This document shows positions 49,006-58,530 of a stretch of DNA of 64,000 bases, one piece after another. Position numbers and translations under genes: made by a program. Source of the stretch: JACVRW01 sp963764665 (GTDB lineage Bacteria > Actinomycetota > Thermoleophilia > Solirubrobacterales > Thermoleophilaceae); contig CAVXTL010000004.1 in NCBI GenBank assembly GCA_963764665.1, forward strand, positions 55,154-119,153, given 5' to 3'. The notes beneath the pieces are model-generated. The model had not been told where the DNA came from, searched no databases, and worked only from the letters and a program-made list of their open reading frames with translations. The first letter of the stretch is position 1; every line of letters starts with the position of its first letter.

Positions 49006-50900
49006 TCGCGCGCAGCGGTGGCGGCGAGCTCGACGAAGAAGTCGAGCGCCTCCGGATTGGCGAGCGAGTCCCGGCTGGCCGCGCGCTCGGGGTCGCCCCC
49101 CATCAGGATCTTCTTGACCGGCACCTCGAGCTTCTTGCCGGACAGCGTGCGCGGCACCCCGGCCACGGCGACGATGCGGTCCGGCACGTGGCGCGGCGAG
49201 CAGTGCTCGCGCATGCGCCTGCGGATCTGCTTCTCGAGCTCCTCGTCGAGCTCGACGCCCTCCGCCAGCACCGTGAACAGCCACATCGTCGAGTCGGCCC
49301 CGTCGGGCGTGGGCACGTCCACCACGAGGCTGTCCATCACCTCGGCGACCCCCTCCACCGCGCTGTAGAGCTCGCTCGTCCCCATCCGCACGCCCTGGCG
49401 GTTGATCGTGGAGTCCGAGCGGCCGTAGATCACCGCACCGCCGCGCTCGTTGATCTTGATCCAGTCGCCGTGACGCCAGACGCCGGGATAGGTCTCGAAG
49501 TAGCTCTCGCGATAGCGCGCGCCGTCGGGGTCGTTCCAGAAGAAGAGCGGCATCGAAGGCATTGGCTCCGTGATCACGAGCTCCCCCACCTCGCCCGTGA
49601 GCGGCCGTCCGTCCTCGTCCCAGGCCTCCACGGCAGCCCCCAGGCAGCGTGCCTGGATCTCGCCCGAGTACACGGGCAGCACCGGGCAGCCCCCCACGAA
49701 GGCCGTGCAGAGGTCGGTGCCGCCGCTCGTGGAGAAGAGCCACAGGTCCTGCTTCACGTGCTCGTACACCCATTCGAACCCCTCCACCGGCAGCGGCGAG
49801 CCGGTCGAGCCGAGGCTCTTCAACGCGGACAGGTCGGCCTCGCCAGCGGGCTCGACACCCGCCTTCATGCAGGCCGTGATGAACCCGGCGCTGGTCCCGA
49901 AGCAGGTCACGCCCGCGTCCTCCACGAGCTTCCAGAGCCAGCGGACGTCCGGCTGGCCGTCGTAGAGCACGATCGTGGCGCCGGCCAGGAGGCCGCCGAC
50001 GAGGAAGTTCCACATCATCCAGCCGGTGGTGGTGAACCAGAAGAAGCGGTCCTCGGGCGTGAGGGCCGAGTGCAGCCGCATCTTCTTCAGGTGCTCGAGC
50101 AGGATGCCGCCCTGGCCCTGGACGATCGCCTTGGGCAGTCCCGTGGTGCCCGACGAGAACAGCACCCACAGCGGATGGTCGAACGGCACCTGCTCGAAGC
50201 GCAGCTCGGCCGGCTCCCGGAGGAGCTCGTCCCATCCCGACGGCACCATCACGGTGTGCTCGAGCGACGGGATCGCTGCGGCGATCTCGGCCACGCGCTC
50301 GCCCCTGTCGAAGTCCTTGCCGCCGTAGCGATAACCCTCCGTGGCGAGCAGCACCTTCGGCTCGATCTGCGCGAAGCGGTCGATCACCGTGGGCGCCCCG
50401 AACTCCGGGGCACAGCTGGACCAGATGGCGCCGATGCTCGCGGTGGCCAGCAGCGCCACCACCGTCTCCGGGGCGTTCGGCAGATAGGCCGCCACCCGGT
50501 CGCCGCGTTTCACTCCCAGCCTGCGCAGGCCGGCGGCGCAGCGCGCCACCTGGTCGCTCAGCTCGTCCCAGGAGAGCTCGCCCCGGGCGCCGTCCTCGCT
50601 CGCGTAGACGATCGCGGTCTCGCCCGGGCGCGCCATGCGCAGCGCGTGCTCGGCGTAGTTGAGCCGCGCGCCGGGAAACCACGTCGCACCCGGCATCTCC
50701 CGGCCGTCGAGCACGCGCTCGTAGGGCTCGGACGCCTTCACCTCGAAGCGCTCCCAGAGCGAGCCCCAGAACGACTCGAGGTCCCCGACCGACCAGCGCC
50801 AGAGCTCCTCGTACGTGGAGAAGCCGCGCTCGCGCATGTAGCGCGCCATCTCGGTGCCCTCCGCGCCGGACGGCTCCCACAGCCGTGTGCCCTCCGCCAT
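49002..50900 (-). CDS. acetoacetate--CoA ligase (acetoacetyl-CoA synthetase)
   Basis: 632-aa ANL-superfamily ligase, ATP-dependent activation of acetoacetate. N-terminal WRWSVGDLESFWGSLWERF is typical of ACS/AACS. P-loop-like LFSSGTTGLPKAIVQGQGG, FFWFTTTGWMMWNFL, LKSLGSTGSPL, SGGTDLCTAFVGG, IYGRSDSTINRQGVRMGTSE and the C-terminal catalytic Lys in RTLSGKKLEVPVKKIL. The AACS group is favoured over acetyl-CoA synthetase by the TDLCTAFVGG segment and length. Fits the ketone/acyl-CoA cluster to its right. Confidence 0.9.
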   Translation of the reverse strand: MAEGTRLWEPSGAEGTEMARYMRERGFSTYEELWRWSVGDLESFWGSLWERFEVKASEPYERVLDGREMPGATWFPGARLNYAEHALRMARPGETAIVYASEDGARGELSWDELSDQVARCAAGLRRLGVKRGDRVAAYLPNAPETVVALLATASIGAIWSSCAPEFGAPTVIDRFAQIEPKVLLATEGYRYGGKDFDRGERVAEIAAAIPSLEHTVMVPSGWDELLREPAELRFEQVPFDHPLWVLFSSGTTGLPKAIVQGQGGILLEHLKKMRLHSALTPEDRFFWFTTTGWMMWNFLVGGLLAGATIVLYDGQPDVRWLWKLVEDAGVTCFGTSAGFITACMKAGVEPAGEADLSALKSLGSTGSPLPVEGFEWVYEHVKQDLWLFSTSGGTDLCTAFVGGCPVLPVYSGEIQARCLGAAVEAWDEDGRPLTGEVGELVITEPMPSMPLFFWNDPDGARYRESYFETYPGVWRHGDWIKINERGGAVIYGRSDSTINRQGVRMGTSELYSAVEGVAEVMDSLVVDVPTPDGADSTMWLFTVLAEGVELDEELEKQIRRRMREHCSPRHVPDRIVAVAGVPRTLSGKKLEVPVKKILMGGDPERAASRDSLANPEALDFFVELAATAARD

Positions 50901-51069
50901 GGGCGAATCCTATGTGCCCCCGGTGGCCTAATCCCGGGGTTGACACCGCACGTGGCGCTGGACATGCTCGCCCGAGTCCTCAGCAGGACTTCCTGGGGCG
51001 CCCCCGTCAGGCCGGCGCCCGTCTCGTCGACTAGAGGTCCATCTGACCCCTCCAAGGCCCTACCGAGCA

Positions 51070-53578
51070 GTGGTTTCCCTGCGCGCGCTTGCGCTCGCGG
51101 CAGCGTGCCTCGCGGTGGCGGGATGCGCGTCCGGCACGACCGATCCCGCCACCGACGTGACGGACAGGGCAGCGACGCTGCGCGCGCACGGCAACGCCCG
51201 GCGGCGAAATCCCACCCGCTGGTGGTTCGAGTACGGGAAGACCACCTCGTACGGGCACGAAGACGCCACAGCGCACCGCCGGCACGACGACCGCCGAGCA
51301 GAGCGTTTCGGAGCGCATCAGCAGCCTCGAGGCCGACACCACCTACCACTTCAGGGCCTGCGCCTCGAACGCAAAGGGCAGCGGCTGCGGCGGTGACCGG
51401 ACCTTCCGCACCGGCTCGCCGGGAATGCTTCCGGGATTCCAGGAGACGACCGTCTTCAGCGGCCTGGAGGCGCCGACCGCCGTCCGGTTCGCGCCGGACG
51501 GGCGGATCTTCGTGGCGGAGAAGCCCGGCGGGATCAAGGTCTTCGACGGCGTGGGCGACACCACCCCCACGCCCGTGGTCAGCCTGCGGACCAACGTGAA
51601 TCACAACTGGGACCGCGGAATGCTGGGCCTCGCGATCGACCCCGGCTTCCCGGCGAAGCCGTTCATCTACGTCCTGTACACCTACGACGCCCCGATCGGC
51701 GGCACCGCACCCACCTGGAACGACCAGTGCCCGACTCCGCCGGGTCCGACACACGCACGGATGCGTGTCGAGCGCCCGGCTCTCCCGGCTCGAGATCCAG
51801 GCAACCAGATGGTCGGGGCCGAGCAGGTGCTGATCGAGGACTGGTGCCAGCAGGGGCCCACCCACTCGATCGGCGACCTGCGCTTCGGCGCCGACGGCGC
51901 GCTCTACGTCAGCTCCGGCGACGCGGCCAGCCCCGACTTCGTGGACTTCGGGCAGATGGGCATGCCCACGCAACCCGTGCGGCGACGCACCCGTCCCCGT
52001 GGGCACGGCGCAGACGGCTCCGACCGCCCAGGGCGGCGCGTTGCGAAGTCAGGACCTGCGGACCCCCGCGGACCCCACGACTCTCGACGGCGCCCTTTTG
52101 CGCGTGAACCCCGACACCGGCGAGGCGATGGCGGGCAACCCGCTCGCGGGGAGCGCCGACCCGAAGGCTCGGCGGATCGTGGCCTACGGCCTCCGCAACC
52201 CGTTCAGGTTCGCCATCCGGCCGGGGACCAACGAGGTGTGGCTCGGTGACGTGGGCTGGAACACGACGGAGGAGCTCAACCGGGTCCCCAACCCCACGGA
52301 CGCCACGGTCGAGAACTTCGGCTGGCCGTGCTACGAGGGCTCGTCCCGGCAGGCTGGCTATGACGGGGCGAACCTCACCCTCTGCGAGAGCCTGTACGCC
52401 GCCGGTGCCGGCGCGGTCACCGCCCCCTATCTCGCCTATCCCCATTCCGGCAAGGTGCACTCCGAGGACCCGTGCCAGAGCGGCACGTCGTCGGTCTCCG
52501 GCATGGTCTTCGCGCCGTCCGGTAGCCCGCTGCCTGCCGAGTTCGACGGGGCGCTCTTCGTCGCGGACTACGCCCGGGCCTGCATCTGGGTCATGCCCCG
52601 CGGCGGCGCGGCGCTGCCCAACCCGGCGCTCGTCAGGACCTTCCGGTCGGGCGCCGCGACGCCGGTGGACATCCAGTTCGGGCCCGGCGGCGACCTGTTC
52701 TACGTCGACGTGTGGGGAAACACCATCAGGAGGATCCGCTACACCGCGGGCAACCAGGCGCCGCGTGCGGTCGCGTCCGCCAACCCCACGGCGGCAACAC
52801 CCCGCTCACCGTCACGTTCGGCGCGTCGGGATCGAGCGACCCCGACGGCGATTCGCTGACCTACGCGTGGGACCTGGACGGCGACGGCGCGTATGACGAC
52901 TCGAGCAGCGTGAGCCCGACGTTCACCTATACGAGCCGCGGCGTTTACAGGGTCGGGCTTCGTGTCACCGACAGCGGTGGCGCGACCGCGGTGGACTCGG
53001 TCGCCATCACGGCCGGCAACACGCCCCCGGTGGCCACGATCTCGACCCCGAACCGCGGCTTCACTGGGACGTGGGCGACACGATCAACTTCAGCGGCAGC
53101 GCCACGGACGCGCAGGAGCAGCGGCTCGGCAAGGACCAGCTCAGCTGGACGTTCCTGCTCCACCACTGCCCCTCTGCCTGCCACACGCACGCGGTGCAGT
53201 CCTTCGCCGGGAGCGGCGGGGCGACTTCGACGCGCCGGACCACGAGTACCCGTCGTACCTCGAACTGAGGCTGACGGCCACGGACAGCGGGGGCCTGACG
53301 GACACGCAGACCGTGCGGCTTGACCCGAAGACGGTGCAGCTCTCGATGCGCTCGGCCCCGTCCGGGCTCCCGCTCGACCGTGAACGGGCAGACGCGTACG
53401 ACTCCCTTTGACGTGACCGTGATCCAGAACTCGGCCAACTCGCTGTCCGCGGCGACACCGCAGACGCTCGCGTCCGGCGACCTACGACTTCCGCTCATGG
53501 TCAGATGGGGGCCTGCGCGCTCACGGCATCGTGGCGACGGAGAACCGCACCTACACAGCGACTTTCAACCGGCGTTAG
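51070..53578 (+). pseudogene. second sorbosone-dehydrogenase/PKD lipoprotein, multiply frameshifted
   Basis: Signal and lipobox (AVAGCASG), Fn3-like module, the propeller (NWDRGMLGLAIDPGFPAKPF, THSIGDLRFGADGALYVSSG, RNPFRFAIRPGTNEVWLGDV), PKD domain (TYAWDLDGDGAYDD), and a C-terminal RTYTATFNRR with stop at 53578 can all be read, but only by switching frame about nine times (near 51262, 51745, 51797, 51972, 52787, 53065, 53216, 53378, 53482). Homologous to the intact 33572-36544 gene but lacking its long C-terminal part. Either decayed or a badly assembled stretch. Confidence 0.85.
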
Positions 53579-53588
53579 CTCTTGATGG

Positions 53589-55110
53589 TCAAACGGGCGT
53601 GACGGCGTTGCGCTTGGCCGGCCACGCGCGCTCGCGCTCCGCGTAGGCGGCGAAGCGCCGCACCAGCTCGCCGCGCATGGTCCGGCGCGGGTATCACGGC
53701 GTCCACCACCAGCTCCGACGCCAGATGGAGGATGTCGATCTCCTCGCCGTACTCGGCGCGCAGCTCCTCGGTGCGCCGGGCGCGCTCGTCCTCGTCCTCG
53801 ATCGCCTGGAGCTGGTTGTAGAACACGGCGTTGATGGCCGCCTGCGGCCCCATCACCGCAATCTTCGCGTCGGGCAGGGCCAGGACCGCGTCGGGCTCGT
53901 AGGCGGGCCCCGCCATCGCGTAGAGCCCGGCGCCGTAGGCCTTCCGGACGATCACCGAGATCGTGGGCACGGTGGCCTCGGAAACTGCCGAGATCATCTT
54001 CGCCCCCGCCCGGATGATGCCCTGGCGCTCGACCTGGGTGCCGATCATGAATCCGGGCACGTCCGCCAGGAAGAGCAGCGGCACGTTGAACGCGTTGCAG
54101 GTCCAGATGAAGCGCGCGGCCTTGTCGGCCGAGTCCACGAAGAGCACGCCGCCCTTGTGGCGCGGCTGATTGGCCACGATGCCCACGACCCTGCCGTCGA
54201 GTCGCGCGTACCCCACGATCAGCTCCTTGGCCCAGCGCGCGTGCACCTCGAGGAAGGACTCCGCGTCCACCAGCCCGCCGATCAGGTCCTGCATGTCGAA
54301 CGGCTTGTTCTCGTCCGAGGGGATCTCCGGCAGCGCCGCGGCCGGCTCGGTCGGCGGGGCCAGCGGCGGGGCCTCCTCCCAGTGGCGCGGGAAGTAGGAC
54401 AGGTAGCGCTGGGCCAGGTCGATTCCCTCCTCGTCCGACTTCACGAGGAAGTGGCCGCAGCCGGAGACGCTCGTGTGCATCCGCGCTCCGCCCATCTCCT
54501 CGAGCGTCACGGTCTCGCCGATCACCATCTCCGCCATCCGCGGCGAGCCGAGGTACATCGACGCGTTGCCGTCGCGCATGATCACCACGTCGCAGAACGC
54601 CGGGATGTAGGCGCCCCCGGCGGCGCTGGGCCCGAACAGCACGCACACCTGCGGCACCACTCCCGAGAGCTTCACCTCGGTGTGGAAGATCCGCCCGGCG
54701 CCGCGCCGGCCAGGGAACATCTGCACCTGGTCCGTGATCCTGGCGCCGGCCGAGTCCACCAGGTAGATCATCGGGACGCGCTGCGCGAGCGCCTGCTCCT
54801 GTACGCGGATGATCTTCTCGACGGTCTTGGGTCCCCATGACCCGGCCTTGACCGTCGGGTCGTTGGCCATCAGGGCCACGGGCCTGCCCGCCACGGTCGC
54901 GAGCCCCGTGATCACCCCGTCGGCCCCGAGCCCCTCCTCCTGCCAGTTGGCGAGCAGCGCGTCCTCCACCAGCGATCCGGGGTCCACGAGCCGGGCCACG
55001 CGCTCGCGAGCGGGGAGCTTGCCCTGCTCGCGCGACTTGTCGTGGTGGCGCTGCGGACCGCCCGCCCGGGCGCGCTCGAGGGCCTCTTCGAAGGTCGTCA
55101 CGGCGGCCAC
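53589..55110 (-). CDS. acyl-CoA carboxylase subunit beta (carboxyltransferase), one frameshift
   Basis: Biotin-dependent carboxyltransferase beta subunit: MANDPTVKAGSWGPKTVEKI, YLVDSAGARITDQVQMFPG, GPSAAGGAYIPAFCD, then FVDSADKAARFIWTCNAFNV, VPGFMIGTQVERQGIIRAG, GPQAAINAVF. After AVIPAP (near 53687) the frame shifts; the alternative frame gives MRGELVRRFAAYAERERA and WPAKRNAVTPV with stop at 53589, the expected C-terminus. GTG start. Propionyl-, methylcrotonyl- or geranyl-CoA specificity cannot be decided. The biotin subunit is not in the window. Confidence 0.87.
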
Positions 55111-55136
55111 CTTATCCGGCGCTAGAGTCGAACGGG

Positions 55137-55463
55137 ATGCGAAAGGTCTGGGTACTCGACACGGAGACGAAGGGCACCGGCGCCAACGTGGTGCCGCTCG
55201 AGAAGGCGCTCAAGAAGCCCGAGGCCGAGCCGGTCGCTCCGCCGCCTCCCACACGGAAGCCTAGGCCTCGGCCCGGGACCCCGCCCTCGCCGCCGCCTGT
55301 CAGGACCGCCACTGCCCTACCTCCTGGACACGTGCGCAAGAAGGCCACGGGCGAGCTCGGCAAGATCCAGGAGGTGGATCCCAAGGCAGGCACGGTCACG
55401 GTGCTGTGGCTGAAGCAGGGCCGCAGCTCGACGGTACCGCTGTCCTCCGTCTCCCGCCGCTGA
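55137..55463 (+). CDS. hypothetical protein with Pro-rich linker
   Basis: 108 aa. N-terminus MRKVWVLDTETKGTGANVVP, a basic Pro-rich middle (PPPPTRKPRPRPGTPPS) and a short C-terminal beta domain (KIQEVDPKAGTVTVLWLKQG). Probably a real actinobacterial gene of unknown function. Divergent from the carboxylase gene across 26 bp. Confidence 0.65.
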   Translation: MRKVWVLDTETKGTGANVVPLEKALKKPEAEPVAPPPPTRKPRPRPGTPPSPPPVRTATALPPGHVRKKATGELGKIQEVDPKAGTVTVLWLKQGRSSTVPLSSVSRR

Positions 55464-55531
55464 CCCTCGCCGGCGGCCAGGTCTTGGGATCGCACGGACT
55501 GTCCCCTCGGCGGCCCTACTCCAGAGAACCG

Positions 55532-55578
55532 CACCGTGTCATCCAGCTACTGCACTGTCGTAGCCAAGTGACACGGTG
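55532..55578. terminator. long two-tier hairpin between convergent genes
   Basis: Outer arms CACCGTGTCA (55532-55541) and TGACACGGTG (55569-55578) and inner arms GCTAC (55546-55550) and GTAGC (55560-55564). It lies between the ends of two convergent genes, so it may be a bidirectional terminator, although no T-run is seen. Confidence 0.45.
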
Positions 55579-55619
55579 GCCCGACTCGCCCGGGCCAGGC
55601 GGCGCGAACCGACCCGCCG

Positions 55620-56504
55620 CTAGCCCAGCTGCGGGTTCGGCACCGGCGACTCGCCGGACCAGTCGTAGAAGCCCATCCCGCTCTTCTGGCCGTACCAGCC
55701 CGCGGCCAGCATCTTGCGCAGCGTCGGCGGCTGAGCGAAGCGCCGCTCGCGGAACTCGTCGTACATCACGTCGCAGATCGAGCCGAGCGTGTCGAGGCCG
55801 ACGAAGTCGGACAGGGTGAGCGGCCCCATCGGATGCGCGGCCCCTGCCTTCATGGCGGCATCGATCTCGTCGATCGAGCCCACGCCCTCCTCGTAGGCGC
55901 GGATGGCGTCGAGCATGTAGGGCACCAGCAGCCTGTTGACGATGAATCCGGCCTTGTCGCGGGTCGGGATGCCGAGCTTGCCGATCGAGTGCGTGAAGCT
56001 CGTGCCCACGTCGAAGGCCTCGTCGGAGGTGGTGATGCCGCGCACCACCTCGACCAGCTTCATCACCTGCGCCGGGTTGAAGTAGTGCAGCCCGAGGAAG
56101 CGCTCGGGCCTGGAGGTCGCGGCCGCCTGGTCGATCACCGCCAGCGACGAGGTGTTGGTGGCGAACACCGCATCCGGCTTGACGACCGAGTCCACCTCGC
56201 GCCACATCTCGAGCTTGAGATCGAGGTCCTCGGTGATCGCCTCGATCACGAGGTCGCAGTCGGCGAGGTCGCCGTAGTCGAGCGTGCCCTGCAGGCGCCC
56301 CCGCACCGCGTCGGCGTCGGCCTGCTCCAGGCGCCCCTTCTCCACGGCGCGCCCCAGCTGCTTGTCGATCTTCGCGAGCCCCTTGTCGAGCTTGCCCTGG
56401 TCGACTTCCCGGACCACCACGTCGAAGCCGGCCTGTGCCGCCACCTGCGCGATGCCGTGCCCCATGAGCCCACAGCCGAGCACTCCGACCTTCTTGATCT
56501 CCAC
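55620..56504 (-). CDS. 3-hydroxyacyl-CoA (3-hydroxybutyryl-CoA) dehydrogenase
   Basis: 294-aa NAD-dependent HCDH: VGVLGCGLMGHGIAQVAAQA (GxGxxG), CDLVIEAITEDLDLK, FATNTSSLAVID, RFLGLHYFNPAQVMKLVEVV (catalytic His in HYFNP), KAGFIVNRLLVPYM. Typical length for stand-alone HbdA/FadB2. Works in beta-oxidation or acetoacetyl-CoA metabolism next to the enoyl-CoA hydratase, divergent across 42 bp. Confidence 0.93.
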   Translation of the reverse strand: MEIKKVGVLGCGLMGHGIAQVAAQAGFDVVVREVDQGKLDKGLAKIDKQLGRAVEKGRLEQADADAVRGRLQGTLDYGDLADCDLVIEAITEDLDLKLEMWREVDSVVKPDAVFATNTSSLAVIDQAAATSRPERFLGLHYFNPAQVMKLVEVVRGITTSDEAFDVGTSFTHSIGKLGIPTRDKAGFIVNRLLVPYMLDAIRAYEEGVGSIDEIDAAMKAGAAHPMGPLTLSDFVGLDTLGSICDVMYDEFRERRFAQPPTLRKMLAAGWYGQKSGMGFYDWSGESPVPNPQLG

Positions 56505-56546
56505 TAGCCTGCCTTTTTTCGGGTCATCAAGCGGCGGGGAGCCTAC

Positions 56547-57326
56547 ATGTCACTGATCAAGGTCGAGGACAGCGGAGCGGTCCGGCACCTCGTGCTCAAC
56601 CGGCCGAACAAGCGCAACGCGATGAACGGCGAGCTGATCCGTGAGCTCGGTCCGGCCATCGAGGCCGCCGCCGACGACGACTCGGTGCGCGTGGTGATCG
56701 TGCGCGGCGAGGGCGCCATGTTCTCCTCGGGAATGGACCTGAACGACCTGCGCGACCTCTCCGAGAACCCGGAGGGCCTGCGCAGCTTCCGTCGCCCGCT
56801 GGTCGGCTGGTGGAACCTCCTCGAGGAGATGCCGAAGCCCACGATCTGCCAGATCCACGGCGCGGCGCTCGGCGGTGCCTTCGAGCTGGCGCTGGCCTGC
56901 GACTTTCGCGTGATGGCGGAGGACGCGGTGGCCGGGATCATGGAGGTGCGCGTGGGCCTGCTGCCGGACGTGGGCGGCTGTTCGCGCCTGCCCGCGCTCG
57001 TGGGTATCGGCCGCGCGAAGGAGCTGATCATGACCGGGAAGGTCATCGACGGCAACGAGGCGTACCGGATCGGCTTCGCCAACCGGATCGCCCCGGCCGA
57101 CGGCCTCCAGGACGCCACCGACGCGCTCGCGGGCGAGCTGCTCGCCGCGGCTCCACGGGCGGTGGCCCTTGCGAAGCGCGTGCTGGACGCGGCGGCCAAG
57201 CCGGCGCTGGCGAGCACGCTCGAGCAGGAGGTGGCCGCGCAGGAGACGCTGGCCGCCACCGAGGACTTCGCCGAGGGGGCGCGCGCCTTCTTCGAGAAGC
57301 GCGACCCGCAGTTCGCCGGGCGCTAG
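56547..57326 (+). CDS. enoyl-CoA hydratase/isomerase family protein
   Basis: 259-aa crotonase: LNRPNKRNAMNGELIRELG, VIVRGEGAMFSSGMDLNDL, HGAALGGAFELALACDFRVM (oxyanion hole) and EVRVGLLPDVGGCSRLP. The second catalytic Glu position reads LLPDVGGC, so isomerase or decarboxylase-like activity is possible. Probably cooperates with the divergent hydroxyacyl-CoA dehydrogenase. Its stop overlaps that of the MFS gene. Confidence 0.92.
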   Translation: MSLIKVEDSGAVRHLVLNRPNKRNAMNGELIRELGPAIEAAADDDSVRVVIVRGEGAMFSSGMDLNDLRDLSENPEGLRSFRRPLVGWWNLLEEMPKPTICQIHGAALGGAFELALACDFRVMAEDAVAGIMEVRVGLLPDVGGCSRLPALVGIGRAKELIMTGKVIDGNEAYRIGFANRIAPADGLQDATDALAGELLAAAPRAVALAKRVLDAAAKPALASTLEQEVAAQETLAATEDFAEGARAFFEKRDPQFAGR

Positions 57327-58501
57327 CGGAGGCTCTCCGCCGCTTCGGCGGGGCGCCGGGCCGCCTCGACGTCCGCCCGGCCGGCCACGGCCATCACGGC
57401 CGCCCCCAGCAGCGACGTCCCGGCCACGGCGGCCCAGGCGCCGCCGTAGCCGATCTGGTCGGCCAGCAATCCGTAGGCGAGCGGGCCGAGCGAGGCGCCC
57501 ACGTAGATGCCGCTCTGCGTGATGCCGGTGGCCGCGGCCGGGGCCTCGCGATGGTTGGCCACCACGGCGAGGTTGAACAGCCCGGGCCAGCCCCAGCCCA
57601 GGGAGAACGCCGTGACCGCGCCGATCACGAACGGGGCGGGCACGTCGAAGGTCATGAGGCCGAAGCCGGCCGACCCCGCGATCAGCAGCGCGACCACCGT
57701 GCCGTAGCCGTAGTCGCTCCGCCGGTCCGCCCGGGCGCCGAGCGACATGCGGACCGCAAGGCTCGCCGCGCTGCCGAGGGCGGCGAGGAGGCCCGCCGTG
57801 CCCTCGGCGATCCCCACGTCCACGGCCGAGGCCACGAGGTAGGTGGCAAGGGCGTTCGCCCCGGCGCCGGCGAGGGCGGCGCCCACGGCCAGGTAGAGCA
57901 GCTCCCGCTGCACGCGTGGTGGCGGCTCGCGCTCCTCGGGCGCATGGAAGGAGCCCTCACCCTGCCGGGCGATCACCGCCACGACCAGCACCATGGCCCC
58001 GCAGATCGCGAACGTCTCGCGCCAGCCGAGCGGTATCGCCACGAGCGGCAGCGCGAGACCGCTCACGAGGATCGCCCCGGGGATGGCCGACTGCTTGATC
58101 CCGAACGCGAGCCCCTGGCGGTCGAGCGGCACCTGGTCGGCCATGAAGAGGTTGATCGCGGGCTGGTTCACCGCGTTGGCGAGCCCGGCCACCGCGAGCA
58201 GCGCGAACACCGCCGCCAGCGACTGCGCCAGCCCGGCTATGGCGAACAGGCAGGCCGCCGTGACGATCACCGAGCCGCGCATGGCCGCCAGGGCGCCGAG
58301 GCGCTCCGAGAGCCGGCCGCCGGCACCGGCCCCGACCGCTCCGGCAAGGAAGAAGACCGTCACGCCCGCCGCGACGGCGGTGACGCTCGCATCCAGGTCG
58401 CCGCGCATCTGCAGCGCCAGCGCACCGACGAGGAAACCGGGCAGCACGGTGGCGGCTCCCACCGCCACCGCGAGGCCGGCGGCGCGCGCGAGCCTGGACA
58501 T
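57323..58501 (-). CDS. MFS transporter
   Basis: 392 aa with about 12 hydrophobic segments, e.g. GLAVAVGAATVLPGFLVGAL near the start. The A-motif-like GGRLSERLGALAAMRGSV after helix 2 and SLGARADRRSDYG in the second half are typical. Probably efflux or uptake of a small organic anion; specificity unknown. Convergent with the enoyl-CoA hydratase gene. Confidence 0.87.
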   Translation of the reverse strand: MSRLARAAGLAVAVGAATVLPGFLVGALALQMRGDLDASVTAVAAGVTVFFLAGAVGAGAGGRLSERLGALAAMRGSVIVTAACLFAIAGLAQSLAAVFALLAVAGLANAVNQPAINLFMADQVPLDRQGLAFGIKQSAIPGAILVSGLALPLVAIPLGWRETFAICGAMVLVVAVIARQGEGSFHAPEEREPPPRVQRELLYLAVGAALAGAGANALATYLVASAVDVGIAEGTAGLLAALGSAASLAVRMSLGARADRRSDYGYGTVVALLIAGSAGFGLMTFDVPAPFVIGAVTAFSLGWGWPGLFNLAVVANHREAPAAATGITQSGIYVGASLGPLAYGLLADQIGYGGAWAAVAGTSLLGAAVMAVAGRADVEAARRPAEAAESLR

Positions 58502-58530
58502 GGCCCGAGGCTACTTATGACAACGGTGCG

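Noticed and set aside
48448..50946. 832-codon minus-strand open frame
   Set aside because: Alternative frame of the acetoacetate-CoA ligase gene; the true frame carries all ANL motifs.
47964..51599. 1211-codon plus-strand open frame
   Set aside because: Runs antisense through acetoacetate-CoA ligase and out of frame in the M28 gene; no recognisable domain.
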